DNA of 64,000 bases from Sphingobium jiangsuense (GCF_014196495.1 NZ_JACIDT010000004.1:62001-126000), one strand, 5' to 3'; shown: positions 8,300 through 17,694, counted from the first letter of the stretch. Made by a program: numbers and translations. The notes: a model not told the origin generated them from the sequence alone.

Positions 8300-9526
8300 T
8301 CACCCGTCGAAGGCGGCCAGCCGCGACAGGCTCAGGTCGCGGGCGAACTCGTCGGGCACCTGCGCGAGGCAGGCCGTGCGCGAGCCGGACGCCAATATCC
8401 GCACCAGCTTGCCGATGAAGAGCGCCTGCGCGGCGAGCGCGGCGCGCGGGGCCGGGCGGCCCAGCAGCTTCGTCAGCAGCCTGTTCCATCCGGCGCACAT
8501 GTCCGCGATCGAATTCCAGATCATCGCACGGATTTCGGGCCGCCGCGACGCCTCGATCCACACCGTGTAATTGGCGAGGTTGCTCTTGCCGAACTCGGTC
8601 GCCTCCCGGATGAAGATAGCCGCCGTCAGCTGCGCCGTCGATTTTTCCGTCGCGTCGGACGTGCCGATATCCTGCATCATCGCGCGATAGCGGGCCTTGC
8701 AGTCGTCAAAAAGCCGGACCTGCGCGGCGGCGAGCAGCACGCCGATATCCTCGAAATAATAGCGCAGCGCCGATGTGGTCAGCCCCGCCGCCGCCGCGAC
8801 GCTCCTGAAGCTGACGGTGGCGGGCCCCTCTGCGACCAGCAGCGCGATCGTCGTCGCGACGATCTGGTCGCGCGTGCGTTCCGACTTGCCGGTCCTGGCT
8901 TTGGGGACGGCCCGCGCCGGGGGCGCCTCGCGCCGCCAGTGCAGCATCGGATCGCCGCCGTCGCGCAGGACCGCGTTCACCTCCGCCTCGCTCAGGCCCA
9001 GCGCGATCGTCATGAAATAGAGGCCGATGACCAGATCGATCGCGCCACGCGCTTCTTCCCGCGGATCGTCCATCCCCTTGATGCGCGCGATGTCCGACCA
9101 GATGGAAAGCAGCTCGGCAAACCAGTCCCGTGCCAGCGCGCCGGTTTCCTCATGCCGCGCAGCGTCCAGCATGATCTCCGCCCATGCGATCGCGCTTGCG
9201 CGATGGCGCAGCGCGACATTAGCGACCAGCCGGGACGAGAATTCGCCCAGCGACTGGGCGCTCGACGGCTCGGTGAGGCAGCGATCCCGCACGCGCCTCA
9301 ACCCGGCGAGATAGGTCAGCAGGATGAAATTGGACGATTCGGCGATAATGTCGAATTTCGTCGCGTGATGATAGGTCGTCAGTGCGGGCGACACCTGCGC
9401 TTCCTTCGCGACCAGACGATGCGTCAGACCGGCGAGCCCATGATCGGCAAGCACCCTGATCGCCGCCGCCGCAATCCTGCCCCGCGTCTCGATGGAGCGC
9501 GATTGTCTGGGCGCGCGAGCGTTCAC
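8300..9526 (-). CDS. Tandem TetR regulator with two DNA-binding domains
   Basis: One continuous 408-residue frame contains two complete TetR-type units. The first helix-turn-helix is at about residues 15-64 (RLVAKEAQVSPALTTYHHAT). The second is at about 216-266 (SVAAAAGLTTSALRYYFEDI), followed by its own helical ligand domain. A normal TetR has about 200 residues. I chose the GTG at 9526 because GGAGGGG lies 9 nt upstream and the in-frame sequence beyond it is AT-rich and promoter-like; a TTG at 9718 would extend the frame by 64 codons. It is divergent from an SDR/acyl-CoA dehydrogenase operon, which it probably controls. The two units are not near-identical, so this is an old fusion or duplication. 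Confidence 0.78.
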   Translation of the reverse strand: MNARAPRQSRSIETRGRIAAAAIRVLADHGLAGLTHRLVAKEAQVSPALTTYHHATKFDIIAESSNFILLTYLAGLRRVRDRCLTEPSSAQSLGEFSSRLVANVALRHRASAIAWAEIMLDAARHEETGALARDWFAELLSIWSDIARIKGMDDPREEARGAIDLVIGLYFMTIALGLSEAEVNAVLRDGGDPMLHWRREAPPARAVPKARTGKSERTRDQIVATTIALLVAEGPATVSFRSVAAAAGLTTSALRYYFEDIGVLLAAAQVRLFDDCKARYRAMMQDIGTSDATEKSTAQLTAAIFIREATEFGKSNLANYTVWIEASRRPEIRAMIWNSIADMCAGWNRLLTKLLGRPAPRAALAAQALFIGKLVRILASGSRTACLAQVPDEFARDLSLSRLAAFDG

Positions 9527-9866
9527 CGGAAACAGCCCCTCCGACGTGATATCGCCAGGTCTGGCCTTGGAACCTCTCGATATCTCCTTATTTTTACTAG
9601 CATTTTTCAAGATGCCCGGTCCTCGCATTCCCGATATCGGGCCGCTTGGGGACAGCGGACCGACGCTGAGCATAGAGCGCGACGGCGGCAGAGGCAATGC
9701 GGTTGGCCTTTCCCGCAAGCACCGCGACCGGCTTTCCCCGCGAGCCTCCGATAGCGGGGAAGCCGCGCCGGGAGGCCACGGCCCCTTTTACGCATAAAAA
9801 ACTGTACAAAGAAAAGAAAAATATCTATCCCTCTCCCGTGATCTGCTATCGAGAGGCTCCCGGCAC
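9527..9866. promoter_or_regulatory. Divergent region between tandem TetR gene and SDR operon
   Basis: This stretch of 340 bases holds no supported gene. It has two AT-rich islands (about 9585-9610 and 9785-9840), fit for the two divergent promoters. Between them is an imperfect hairpin, GGCTTTCCCCGC (9730-9741) against GCGGGGAAGCC (9754-9764), with one bulged base. It has no T-run, so it may be an operator or an RNA structure rather than a terminator. The operator of the tandem TetR protein is expected here. Confidence 0.45.
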
Positions 9867-10649
9867 ATGTCCCATTCCCTGAAAGCGCTGTTCGACCTTG
9901 GCGGTCAGGTCGCCATCATCACCGGCGGATCGCGCGGGCTGGGGTTCCAGATCGCATCGGCGCTGGGCGAATATGGCGCGAGCGTCGCGCTGGTCGCGCG
10001 CAAGCAGCAGGAACTCGACGCCGCCGTCGCCGCACTCGGCGAAAAGGGCATCGCCGCCCACGGCTTCGCGGCCAATCTCGCCGGCCCGGAAGCGCCCGCC
10101 GCGCTGGTGGCGCAGGTGATGGAGCGGTTCGGGCGGATCGACATCCTCGTCAACAATGCGGGCACGACCTGGGGCGCGGCGGCGGAGGACTATCCGCTCG
10201 ACGCATGGAACAAGGTGATGGACCTCAACGTCACCGGCATGTTCCTGCTGACGCAGGCCGTCGCCAACGCCGCCTTCCTGCCGCAGGGCGGGGGGAGCGT
10301 CGTCAACATCGCCTCGATCCTCGGCCTTGTCGGCACGCCGCCATGGCAGACGGGCACCGTCGCCTATAACGCCGCCAAGGGCGCGGTCATCAGCATGACC
10401 CGCGCGCTCGCCGCCGAATGGGGGCCGAGGAACATCCGCGTCAACGCCGTCGCCCCCGGCTTCTTCCCGTCGAAGATGACGGCGGGCACGCTCGACCGGA
10501 TCGGCGACAGGATGATCGAGCTGACCCCGCTCGGCAAGCTGGGCGGGGAAACCGACCTGATGGGCCCCGCGCTGCTGCTGGCCTCGGCGGCGGGCGCACA
10601 CATTACCGGGCAGGTCATCGTCGTCGATGGCGGCGCGACCATCCTCTGA
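9867..10649 (+). CDS. Short-chain dehydrogenase/reductase (SDR, classical)
   Basis: A 260-residue NAD(P)-dependent oxidoreductase with the cofactor motif TGGSRGLG near residue 20, the NNAG motif (IDILVNNAGTTWG), a catalytic Tyr-x-x-x-Lys in YNAAKGAV and the C-terminal IVVDGGATIL. Classical SDRs of this length interconvert alcohols and ketones, often beta-hydroxyacyl-CoA or alicyclic alcohols. It opens an operon with an acyl-CoA dehydrogenase (TTG start 11 nt after this stop) and a second SDR. Control by the divergent tandem TetR protein is likely from position. Substrate unknown. Confidence 0.9.
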   Translation: MSHSLKALFDLGGQVAIITGGSRGLGFQIASALGEYGASVALVARKQQELDAAVAALGEKGIAAHGFAANLAGPEAPAALVAQVMERFGRIDILVNNAGTTWGAAAEDYPLDAWNKVMDLNVTGMFLLTQAVANAAFLPQGGGSVVNIASILGLVGTPPWQTGTVAYNAAKGAVISMTRALAAEWGPRNIRVNAVAPGFFPSKMTAGTLDRIGDRMIELTPLGKLGGETDLMGPALLLASAAGAHITGQVIVVDGGATIL

Positions 10650-10659
10650 GGAATTCCGC

Positions 10660-12429
10660 TTGTCCCACCCCCTCCTCGTCCGCCGCGACATCGATTTCCT
10701 GCTGCATGACTGGCTGGGCATCGACGCGCTGTTCGCCCGGCCGCGCTTCGCCCATCTCGATCGCGAGACGATCGACGCGCTGATCGACCTGTCGGAACAG
10801 CTCGCCGTCGATGCCTTCCTGCCGCATTACAAGGAGGCCGACTGCCACGAACCGCGCCTTGATGCCGATGGCGTCCATATCCTGCCCGCCATCGGTGAGG
10901 CGCTGGCGCGCTATGCGGAGCTGGGGCTGTTCGCCGCCGGTTTTTCGCCCGATCTCGGCGGCAGCGGCCTGCCCTATCTGGCCTGCGCGGCGTCCTTTGC
11001 CTGGTTCGCCGCCGCCAATATCGCGACCGCCGCCTATCCGATGCTGACGGTCGCCAACGCCCGGCTGATCGTCACTTTCGGCAGTGCCGGGCAGATCGAG
11101 CGCTTCGCCCTGCCGCAGATAGAGGGCCGCTGGTTCGGCACCATGTGCCTGTCCGAGCCGCAGGCGGGATCGAGCCTCGCCGATGTACGGACGCGCGCGG
11201 TGCCCGATGGCGAGGATGCGCTGGGCGCGCGCTATCGCCTCTGCGGCAACAAGATGTGGATTTCCGGCGGCGATCAGGACGTTTCCGCCAATATCGTCCA
11301 TCTGGTGCTCGCCAAGGTGCCCGGCGCGGACGGCGCGCTGCCCGAAGGGACCGAGGGGCTGTCGCTGTTCATCGTGCCCAAGATACTGCCGGATGGCTCG
11401 CGCAACGATGTCGCCGTCGCGGGCCTCAACCACAAGATGGGCTATCGCGGCACCGCCAACTGCCTGCTCAATCTGGGCGAGGGCGGCGGGGCGACCGGCT
11501 GGATGATCGGCCAGCCGGGGCGCGGCCTGCACCAGATGTTCCTGATGATGAACGAGGCGCGCATCGGCGTCGGCATCGGCGCGGCGGCGCTGGGCTATCG
11601 CGGCTATCGCCATGCGGTCGGCTATGCGCGCGAGCGGGTGCAGGGCCGACCGCCCGGCCGGCGCCGGGGCGATCCCGTCGCCATTATCGGGCATGCCGAT
11701 GTGAAGCGCATGCTGCTGGCGCAGAAGGCCTATGCCGAGGGCGCGCTGGCGCTCTGCCTCTATTGCGCGAAGCTGGTCGACCTGCACGACGATGCGGCCA
11801 GCGCCGCGCTGCTCGGCCTGTTGACGCCGGTGGCCAAGACATGGCCATCCGAATATGGGCTGGCCGCCAACGACATCGCGATCCAGATCCATGGCGGCTA
11901 CGGCTATACCCGCGACTTCGATGTCGAGCAGCTCTACCGCGACAACCGGCTGAACCCGATTCATGAAGGGACGACCGGCATTCAGGCGATGGACCTGCTC
12001 GGCCGCAAGATATTGCGCGACGACGGCGCGGGGCTGGCCGAATTGCGCGCCCGCATCGCCGCCACCGCCGCGCGCGCGGCGGCGCATCCTGCGCTGGGCG
12101 GGGAAGGCACGGCGCTCGAACGCCAATGGAGCCGCATCGCCGACACGATCGCGGCGCTGCGCGGGCGGGAGGGCGCGGCGGCGCTCGACAATGCGACGCC
12201 GTTCCTGTGGGCCTTCGGTCATGCGGTGCTGGCGTGGCTGTGGCTCGATCAGGCGCTCGCCGCCGACGCCCTCCCCGCGCACAGCGAGGAGGAGCGGCAT
12301 TTTGTGGAAGGCAAGCTGCGCGCCTGCCGTTTCTTCTTCGAAAGCGAATTGCCCAAGGCGGACGCCTGGCTGGCGCCGGTCGTCGCGATGAGCGACATCG
12401 CCGCCGACGCCTCGCCCGACATGTTCTGA
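10660..12429 (+). CDS. Acyl-CoA dehydrogenase, long form (about 590 aa)
   Basis: A 589-residue flavoprotein of the extended acyl-CoA dehydrogenase group that carries an additional C-terminal helical domain. It has MCLSEPQAGSSLADVRT for substrate and FAD binding, GNKMWISGGDQDVS, and IHEGTTGIQAMDLLGRK, where the Glu aligns with the catalytic base of the family. The TTG at 10660 is chosen because GAGGA lies 7 nt upstream; an ATG at 10627 would overlap the SDR by 23 nt without a good site. It introduces a 2,3-double bond into an acyl-CoA, passing electrons to ETF. The flanking SDRs suggest a small specialised beta-oxidation unit. Confidence 0.9.
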   Translation: MSHPLLVRRDIDFLLHDWLGIDALFARPRFAHLDRETIDALIDLSEQLAVDAFLPHYKEADCHEPRLDADGVHILPAIGEALARYAELGLFAAGFSPDLGGSGLPYLACAASFAWFAAANIATAAYPMLTVANARLIVTFGSAGQIERFALPQIEGRWFGTMCLSEPQAGSSLADVRTRAVPDGEDALGARYRLCGNKMWISGGDQDVSANIVHLVLAKVPGADGALPEGTEGLSLFIVPKILPDGSRNDVAVAGLNHKMGYRGTANCLLNLGEGGGATGWMIGQPGRGLHQMFLMMNEARIGVGIGAAALGYRGYRHAVGYARERVQGRPPGRRRGDPVAIIGHADVKRMLLAQKAYAEGALALCLYCAKLVDLHDDAASAALLGLLTPVAKTWPSEYGLAANDIAIQIHGGYGYTRDFDVEQLYRDNRLNPIHEGTTGIQAMDLLGRKILRDDGAGLAELRARIAATAARAAAHPALGGEGTALERQWSRIADTIAALRGREGAAALDNATPFLWAFGHAVLAWLWLDQALAADALPAHSEEERHFVEGKLRACRFFFESELPKADAWLAPVVAMSDIAADASPDMF

Positions 12430-12441
12430 AAGGATCTTCCC

Positions 12442-13332
12442 ATGACCGTCAATCTCACAGGCCGCGTCGCCATCGTGACCGGCGCGGGCGCGGGCCTCGG
12501 CAGGGCCCATGCGCTCGCCCTCGCCGCCCATGGCGCGAAAGTCGTGGTCAACGATCTCGACCCGGCGCAGGCGGAACAGGTGCGGGAAGAGATTGCCGCC
12601 GCAGGCGGGGAAGCGATGGCCGTCGCCGCCAGCGTCACCGATATGGCGGCGGTGACGGAGATGGTCGCGCGCGCCACCGCGCAATGGGGCGCGGTCGATA
12701 TCCTCGTCAACAATGCGGGCATATTGCGCGACAAGAGCTTCGCGAAGATGGACCTCGACGATTTCCGGCTGGTGCTGGACGTGCACCTGATGGGATCGGT
12801 CAACTGCGCCAAGGCGGTGTGGGCGCAGATGCGCGAGCGCAACTATGGCCGCATCGTCTTCACGACCTCCTCCTCCGGCCTTTACGGCAATTTCGGCCAG
12901 TCGAACTACGGCGCGGCGAAAATGGCGCTGGTCGGGCTGATGCAGACGCTCGGCCTGGAGGGCGCGCGCAACGATATCCGCGTCAACTGCCTTGCGCCCA
13001 GCGCCGCCACGGCGATGACCAACGGCCTTTACGGCGACGAGACGCTCGCAAAGCTGGGGGCGGACCTCGTCAGCCCGGCGGTGGTGGTGCTGGCGGGCGA
13101 GGACGCGCCGACGCGGCGCATCCTGCTCGCCGGGGCGGGCAGTTTCGAGCAGGCCAACATCACGATGACGCGCGGGATATTCCTGGGCGACAGCGACGAC
13201 ATGGCCGGGGATCTGGCGGCGGGGCTGGACCGGCTGGCGGACCGCGCGGGCGAGATCATCCCCGAAAGCGGCGAGGAACAGCACCGCTATGAAACGATGG
13301 CGGCGCAGCGGACGGCGGCGGAGCTGACATAG
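12442..13332 (+). CDS. SDR, (3R)-hydroxyacyl-CoA dehydrogenase-like
   Basis: A 296-residue SDR with TGAGAGLGRAHALALAAHGA at the N-terminus and NDLD shortly after, the VNNAGILRDKSFAKMDLDDF segment and SNYGAAKMALVGLMQTL. These features are close to the dehydrogenase domain of peroxisomal multifunctional enzyme type 2 (HSD17B4). It is therefore likely to oxidise a (3R)-hydroxyacyl-CoA with NAD. The stop of the preceding acyl-CoA dehydrogenase gene is 12 nt upstream and AAGGA precedes the ATG, so this is the third gene of the operon. No hydratase is present in the operon; the enoyl-CoA hydration step must be supplied elsewhere. Confidence 0.88.
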   Translation: MTVNLTGRVAIVTGAGAGLGRAHALALAAHGAKVVVNDLDPAQAEQVREEIAAAGGEAMAVAASVTDMAAVTEMVARATAQWGAVDILVNNAGILRDKSFAKMDLDDFRLVLDVHLMGSVNCAKAVWAQMRERNYGRIVFTTSSSGLYGNFGQSNYGAAKMALVGLMQTLGLEGARNDIRVNCLAPSAATAMTNGLYGDETLAKLGADLVSPAVVVLAGEDAPTRRILLAGAGSFEQANITMTRGIFLGDSDDMAGDLAAGLDRLADRAGEIIPESGEEQHRYETMAAQRTAAELT

Positions 13333-13353
13333 GGCGCGCCGCATGCATCGCCA

Positions 13354-13375
13354 TGATCCGTGATTTTACGGATCA
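13354..13375. repeat. Perfect inverted repeat, 8-bp arms
   Basis: TGATCCGT (13354-13361) is matched by ACGGATCA (13368-13375) around a 6-nt AT-rich spacer. It lies 21 nt after the SDR stop and 72 nt before the universal stress gene. No T-run follows, so a protein-binding site or weak terminator are both possible. The TGAT/ATCA ends recall Crp/Fnr half-sites, but the spacing is not canonical. Confidence 0.6.
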
Positions 13376-13447
13376 GCCGCTCTGCGCTACTATGCGACAG
13401 GCATATCGGCGCCGGGCAGGACCGGCGCTTTCAGCGGAGGCGACGGG

Positions 13448-14284
13448 ATGAGCGTGCGCGACATATTGCTTCAGGCGAACAGCTATCCGCGGCCCACGCC
13501 CGACTGGGCGATCGAACGCGCCGCCGGGCTGGCGACGGCGTTCGGCGCGCGGCTTTCGCTCGCGCTGTGCCAGGTCCATATCCCCCCGGCGTCGAACTGG
13601 CTGGCCGACCGGCTGCTGGACGCGGGCAGCCTGATCGCCGCCGAGAACCGCAAGAGCGACGCCAATGTCCAGGCGCTGCTGTCCGCCTTTGCGGAGAAGG
13701 TGCCGGCGGACTGCCGGGGCGAAAGCTTCAGGGTCCATTGCTCCGCGATGGTCACCCATTGGCAGCTTGCGATCCGGGCGCGGTCGCGCGACCTGACGGT
13801 CGTGCCGGTCTATGGCCACCCGGACAGCGTTTCCGTGGCGGAAGGGCTGGTGTTCGAATCCGGGCGCCCGGTGCTGTTGCTGCCGGAAAAGGCCGGAAAG
13901 GACAGGGCGTTCGACCGGGTCGCCATCGCATGGGACGGCAGCGGCGTCGCGGCGCGGGCGCTGGCCGACGCGCTGCCCTTCTGCCGCCGCGCCGCTTCTG
14001 TGGCGCTGGTGCAGGTCATGGGCGAGAAGGACCTGTCGGAGGCCGCGCCGCTGGCGGATATGGTGCGCAACCTTCGCCTGCACGATATCGAGGCAGAGCC
14101 GGTCGAGATCGAGCTGCAGGGGCGGGACGCCGCCGCGACGCTGCAAGGGTTTTGCGAGCGCGACGGCCGCGACCTGCTGGTGATGGGCGCCTTCGGCCAT
14201 TCGCGCATGCGCGAGTTCGTGCTGGGCGGGGTCACCCGGTCGGTTCTCCACGCGCCCACGCTGCCGGTGCTGATTTCGCACTGA
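13448..14284 (+). CDS. Universal stress protein, two UspA domains
   Basis: A 278-residue cytoplasmic protein made of two Usp folds. The second (about residues 150-278) keeps a nucleotide-binding signature: MGAFGHSRMREFVLGGVTRS, in the G-2x-G-9x-G(S/T) pattern, followed by LPVLISH. The first is degenerate and lacks the full signature. A GGAGG-type site lies upstream of the ATG. Usp proteins aid survival under starvation and oxygen limitation. It stands alone between the SDR operon and the convergent thiolase operon; the inverted repeat at 13354-13375 is the best candidate control element. Confidence 0.87.
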   Translation: MSVRDILLQANSYPRPTPDWAIERAAGLATAFGARLSLALCQVHIPPASNWLADRLLDAGSLIAAENRKSDANVQALLSAFAEKVPADCRGESFRVHCSAMVTHWQLAIRARSRDLTVVPVYGHPDSVSVAEGLVFESGRPVLLLPEKAGKDRAFDRVAIAWDGSGVAARALADALPFCRRAASVALVQVMGEKDLSEAAPLADMVRNLRLHDIEAEPVEIELQGRDAAATLQGFCERDGRDLLVMGAFGHSRMREFVLGGVTRSVLHAPTLPVLISH

Positions 14285-14409
14285 GTGGCTGGGGGATCCT
14301 CCCCTGTCGCGCGCTGCCTCCTGAGATGTCGGCCTGCGCTGGCATGACGAGATAGGTAGCGCCCGCGCCAAACCATGCGGGGAGCGCTGTCACGCCCCCC
14401 GCCGATCGC

Positions 14410-15588
14410 TCAGACCCGTTCCCAGATGGCGGCGATGCCCTGGCCGCCGCCGATGCACATCGTCACCAAGCCGTAGCGGCCGCCGGTGCGCTGCAATTCA
14501 TAGGCGAGCTTGGTGGTGATGATCGCGCCGGTCGCGCCGACCGGATGGCCCAGCGAGATGCCGCTGCCATTGGGGTTGACCTTTGCCGGGTCGAAGCCCA
14601 GCTCGCGCGCCACGGCGCACGCCTGCGCCGCGAACGCCTCGTTGGATTCGATCACGTCCAGGTCGCCCACTTGCAGGCCCGCCCGCTCCAGCGCCTTGCG
14701 CGAGGCGGGCACCGGGCCGATGCCCATATAGGCCGGGTCGACGCCCGCATGGCCGTAGGAGACGAGCCGCGCCAGCGGCTTCAGCCCCTGCGCCTTCACC
14801 GCCGCCTCGCTGGCCAGCACCACGGCCGCCGCGCCGTCGTTGATGCCTGATGCGTTGCCCGCCGTCACCGTGCCGTCCTTCTGGAACACCGGCTTCAGCT
14901 TGCCGAAATCCTCGGCGGCGGCATCGGTGCGCACGAACTCGTCGGTGTCGAACGCCACCGGCTTGCGGCGCACCAATATCTCGACCGGCACGATCTGATC
15001 CTTGAAATAGCCCTGCGCGATCGCATTGGCCGCGCGCTTCTGGCTTTCGAACGCCAGCGCGTCCTGATCCTCGCGCGAGATGCCGTAGCGGGCCGCGACA
15101 TTCTCCGCCGTCACGCCCATGTGGATGGACTGGAACGGATCGGTCAGCGCGCCGGTCAGGCCGTCGACCAGCGCCGCGTCGCCCATCTTCTGGCCCCAGC
15201 GCACGCCCTGCGCGAAATAGGGCGCGCGGCTCATCACCTCGACGCCGCCGCCCAGCGCGATGTCGTTGTCGCCCAGCATGATCGACTGCGCGGCGCTGAT
15301 GATCGCCTGAAGGCCCGATCCGCACAGCCGGTTCACGGTCAGCGCCGGGCTTTCCTGCGGCACGCCCGCGACGATCGCGGCGATGCGCGCGACATAGGCG
15401 TCGCGCGGCTCGGTCTGCACCACGCTGCCGAACACCACATTGCCGACCTGCGATGCTTCGACGCCCGCGCGCTCGATCGCCGCCTTCGCCACATGGGCGC
15501 CCAGTTCGCCCGGCCGCTGGTCCTTGAGCGAACCGCCGAAGCTGCCGATGGCGGTCCGTGCCGCCGATACCAGAAATACGTCCGTCAT
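14410..15588 (-). CDS. Acetyl-CoA acyltransferase (thiolase)
   Basis: A 392-residue thiolase with all three active-site elements: the nucleophilic Cys in VNRLCGSGLQAI, the His in GHPVGATGA, and the second Cys in MCIGGGQGIAAIWE at the C-terminus. It cleaves 3-ketoacyl-CoA to acetyl-CoA plus a shortened acyl-CoA, or acts in the condensing direction. Start 15588 (MTDVFLVSAART) matches the family and has GGAGCAGG upstream; a longer frame exists but looks untranslated. It is the third gene of an operon with an acyl-CoA dehydrogenase and a FadB-type enzyme (19-nt gap), giving a full beta-oxidation spiral. Confidence 0.93.
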   Translation of the reverse strand: MTDVFLVSAARTAIGSFGGSLKDQRPGELGAHVAKAAIERAGVEASQVGNVVFGSVVQTEPRDAYVARIAAIVAGVPQESPALTVNRLCGSGLQAIISAAQSIMLGDNDIALGGGVEVMSRAPYFAQGVRWGQKMGDAALVDGLTGALTDPFQSIHMGVTAENVAARYGISREDQDALAFESQKRAANAIAQGYFKDQIVPVEILVRRKPVAFDTDEFVRTDAAAEDFGKLKPVFQKDGTVTAGNASGINDGAAAVVLASEAAVKAQGLKPLARLVSYGHAGVDPAYMGIGPVPASRKALERAGLQVGDLDVIESNEAFAAQACAVARELGFDPAKVNPNGSGISLGHPVGATGAIITTKLAYELQRTGGRYGLVTMCIGGGQGIAAIWERV

Positions 15589-15607
15589 ATCCTGCTCCCG
15601 TCTAAAT

Positions 15608-17677
15608 TCAGCTGTTGAGATCCTGAAAATTGCCACCCTTCGCCGCCAGTTCCTCGACCAGCGGCGCGGGCGTCCATGCCCAGCCATTGCGGCCCTGCGC
15701 ATGGGTGCGCAGCCGCTCCAGCAGCGCGGGCAGGCCGATCACATCCCCCTGGAACATCGGCCCGCCCCGTTCCCGCCCGAAGCCATAGCCGTGCAGGTAG
15801 ATCATGTCGACATCGACCGGGCGATAGGCGATGCCCTCGCCAACGATCCGCGCGCCTTCGTTGATCAGCGCGAGCAGGCAGCGGCCGACGATTTCCTCGT
15901 CGCTGATTTCGCGGCGCTCAAGGGCGATTTCGGCCGAATAGTCCTCGATCAGCTTCGTGATCTCCGGGTCCGGCTCGGCGGTGCGGCCGTCGGGATAGGC
16001 GTAGATGCCCTTGCCCGTCTTTTGCCCGAAGCGGCCCAGCTCGCAAATGCGGTCGATCACGCCCGAATAGGGGCGGTCGGGCTGCTCCACCGCGCGGCGC
16101 TTGCGGATCGCCCAGCCGATATCCTGCCCGGCAAGGTCCATCGTCCGGCACGGCCCCATCGCCATGCCCCAGCGCTCCAGCGCGCCGTCGATCTGCTGCG
16201 GCAGCGCGCCTTCCTCCAGCATGAACCAGGTCTGGCGCAGATATTCCTCGAACATGCGGTTGCCGATGAAGCCGTCGCACACGCCCGACACCACGCCGAC
16301 CTTGCCGACCCGCTTGCCGAACGCCATCGCCGTCGCCAGCACGTCGGGCGCGGTTTCCCTGCCGCGCACCACTTCCAGCAGGCGCATGATGTTGGCGGGC
16401 GAGAAGAAGTGCAAACCCACCACCCGCGACGGATCTTTGGTGAGTGCGGCGATGGCGTCCACGTCGAGCGTCGAGGTGTTGCTGGCGAGGATCGCGTCCG
16501 GGCGGGTGATCGCGTCCAGCGCGGTGAACACCTGCTGCTTGACGCCCATATCCTCGAACACCGCCTCGATCACCAGATCGATGTCGGCCAGCGCGTCGAG
16601 CGAGGTCGCCGGGGTGAAGGCGGCGATGCGCGCGTCGGCTTTCGCCTGATCGATCCGGCCCTTGTCGACGTCGCGCTGGATGGTCTTGCGGATCGTCTCC
16701 CCGGCCTTGGCGAGCGCTTCCTCGCGCAGCTCGACCATGATGACCGGCAGGTCCGCGTTCAGCAGCGCGAGGGTGATGCCGGTGCCCATCAGGCCGCCGC
16801 CGATCACGCCGACGCTGCGGATATCGCGCGGCGTGACGTCGCGGGAAAGGCCGGGGATGCGGGCGACGGTGCGCTCGCCGAAAAAGGCATGGCGCAGGCC
16901 GCGCGACGCCTCGGTCTGCATCAGTTCGCCGAACAGCGCGCCTTCGAGCGCGAGACCGGCGGCGAGATCGTCCGAAAGGGCCTCGACGCATTGGATGATC
17001 TTCGCGGGCGCGGGGTTCAGCCCCTTGCGCAGCTTCGCCCTGTGCGCCGCGACCGCCTCGTCGCGGTCGGCGGGCACGGGCAGCGCGCCGGTGCGCCGCG
17101 TCGGCGGAACCTCTGCCGCCCATTCCAGCGCAGCGGCGACCACATCGCCTTCGACCAGCCGGTCGACCAGGCCCAGCGTCTGCGCCTTGTCCGCCGCGAC
17201 CGGCTTGCCCGACAGCATCATGTCGAGCGCGGGACCGGCGCCGATCAGGCGCGGCAGCCGCTGCGTGCCGCCCGCGCCGGGCAGCAGGCCCAGCGTCACT
17301 TCGGGCACGCCGAGCCGGGCGCCCGCCTGCGCGACGCGGTAATGCCCCGCCAGCGTCAGCTCCAGACCGCCGCCAAGGGCCACGCCATGGATCGCCATGA
17401 TCACCGGCTTGGACGCGTCCTCGACGGCGAGCAGCAGGTTGCGCAGCGCCTCCAGCGCCCTGGGATCGCCGTCGAAATCGGTGATGTCCGCGCCGCCGCA
17501 GAACATCTTGCCCGCGCCGGTCATGACGATCGCCTTGCATTCCACATCGGCGAGCGCTTCATTGAGGGCGGCGGCGATTTCTCCGACAAAGCCGTTGCCG
17601 ACGGAAAGGGCGTTCACCGCGCCGTTGGACAGGCGCAGCAGCCGCGTCGCGCCTGAGGAAGTCACATCAACAGTCAT
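15608..17677 (-). CDS. Bifunctional enoyl-CoA hydratase / 3-hydroxyacyl-CoA dehydrogenase (FadB/FadJ type)
   Basis: A 689-residue fusion. The N-terminal crotonase domain (about 1-190) has the oxyanion-hole segments AIHGVALGGGLELTLAGH and PEVTLGLLPGAGGTQRLPRL. The NAD-binding domain begins near residue 285 with SVGVIGGGLMGTGI, includes the catalytic His in HFFSPANIMRLLEVV, and is followed by the C-terminal dehydrogenase domains. It catalyses two consecutive beta-oxidation steps. ATG 17677 was selected because the encoded N-terminus fits the family; the same frame stays open upstream, but over the preceding acyl-CoA dehydrogenase gene. The gap to that gene is 17 nt. The length is close to the usual 700. 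Confidence 0.93.
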   Translation of the reverse strand: MTVDVTSSGATRLLRLSNGAVNALSVGNGFVGEIAAALNEALADVECKAIVMTGAGKMFCGGADITDFDGDPRALEALRNLLLAVEDASKPVIMAIHGVALGGGLELTLAGHYRVAQAGARLGVPEVTLGLLPGAGGTQRLPRLIGAGPALDMMLSGKPVAADKAQTLGLVDRLVEGDVVAAALEWAAEVPPTRRTGALPVPADRDEAVAAHRAKLRKGLNPAPAKIIQCVEALSDDLAAGLALEGALFGELMQTEASRGLRHAFFGERTVARIPGLSRDVTPRDIRSVGVIGGGLMGTGITLALLNADLPVIMVELREEALAKAGETIRKTIQRDVDKGRIDQAKADARIAAFTPATSLDALADIDLVIEAVFEDMGVKQQVFTALDAITRPDAILASNTSTLDVDAIAALTKDPSRVVGLHFFSPANIMRLLEVVRGRETAPDVLATAMAFGKRVGKVGVVSGVCDGFIGNRMFEEYLRQTWFMLEEGALPQQIDGALERWGMAMGPCRTMDLAGQDIGWAIRKRRAVEQPDRPYSGVIDRICELGRFGQKTGKGIYAYPDGRTAEPDPEITKLIEDYSAEIALERREISDEEIVGRCLLALINEGARIVGEGIAYRPVDVDMIYLHGYGFGRERGGPMFQGDVIGLPALLERLRTHAQGRNGWAWTPAPLVEELAAKGGNFQDLNS

Positions 17678-17694
17678 CACATACCCCCGTTCGT

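Noticed and set aside
9527..9718. N-terminal extension of the tandem TetR frame (TTG at 9718)
   Set aside because: The extra 64 codons cover an AT-rich promoter-like stretch, have no ribosome site and no similarity to TetR; GTG 9526 has a good site.
14285..14409. Possible terminator between the Usp and thiolase genes (GCGGGG/CCCCGC)
   Set aside because: Only a 6-bp stem with a 14-nt loop and no T-run; too weak to list.
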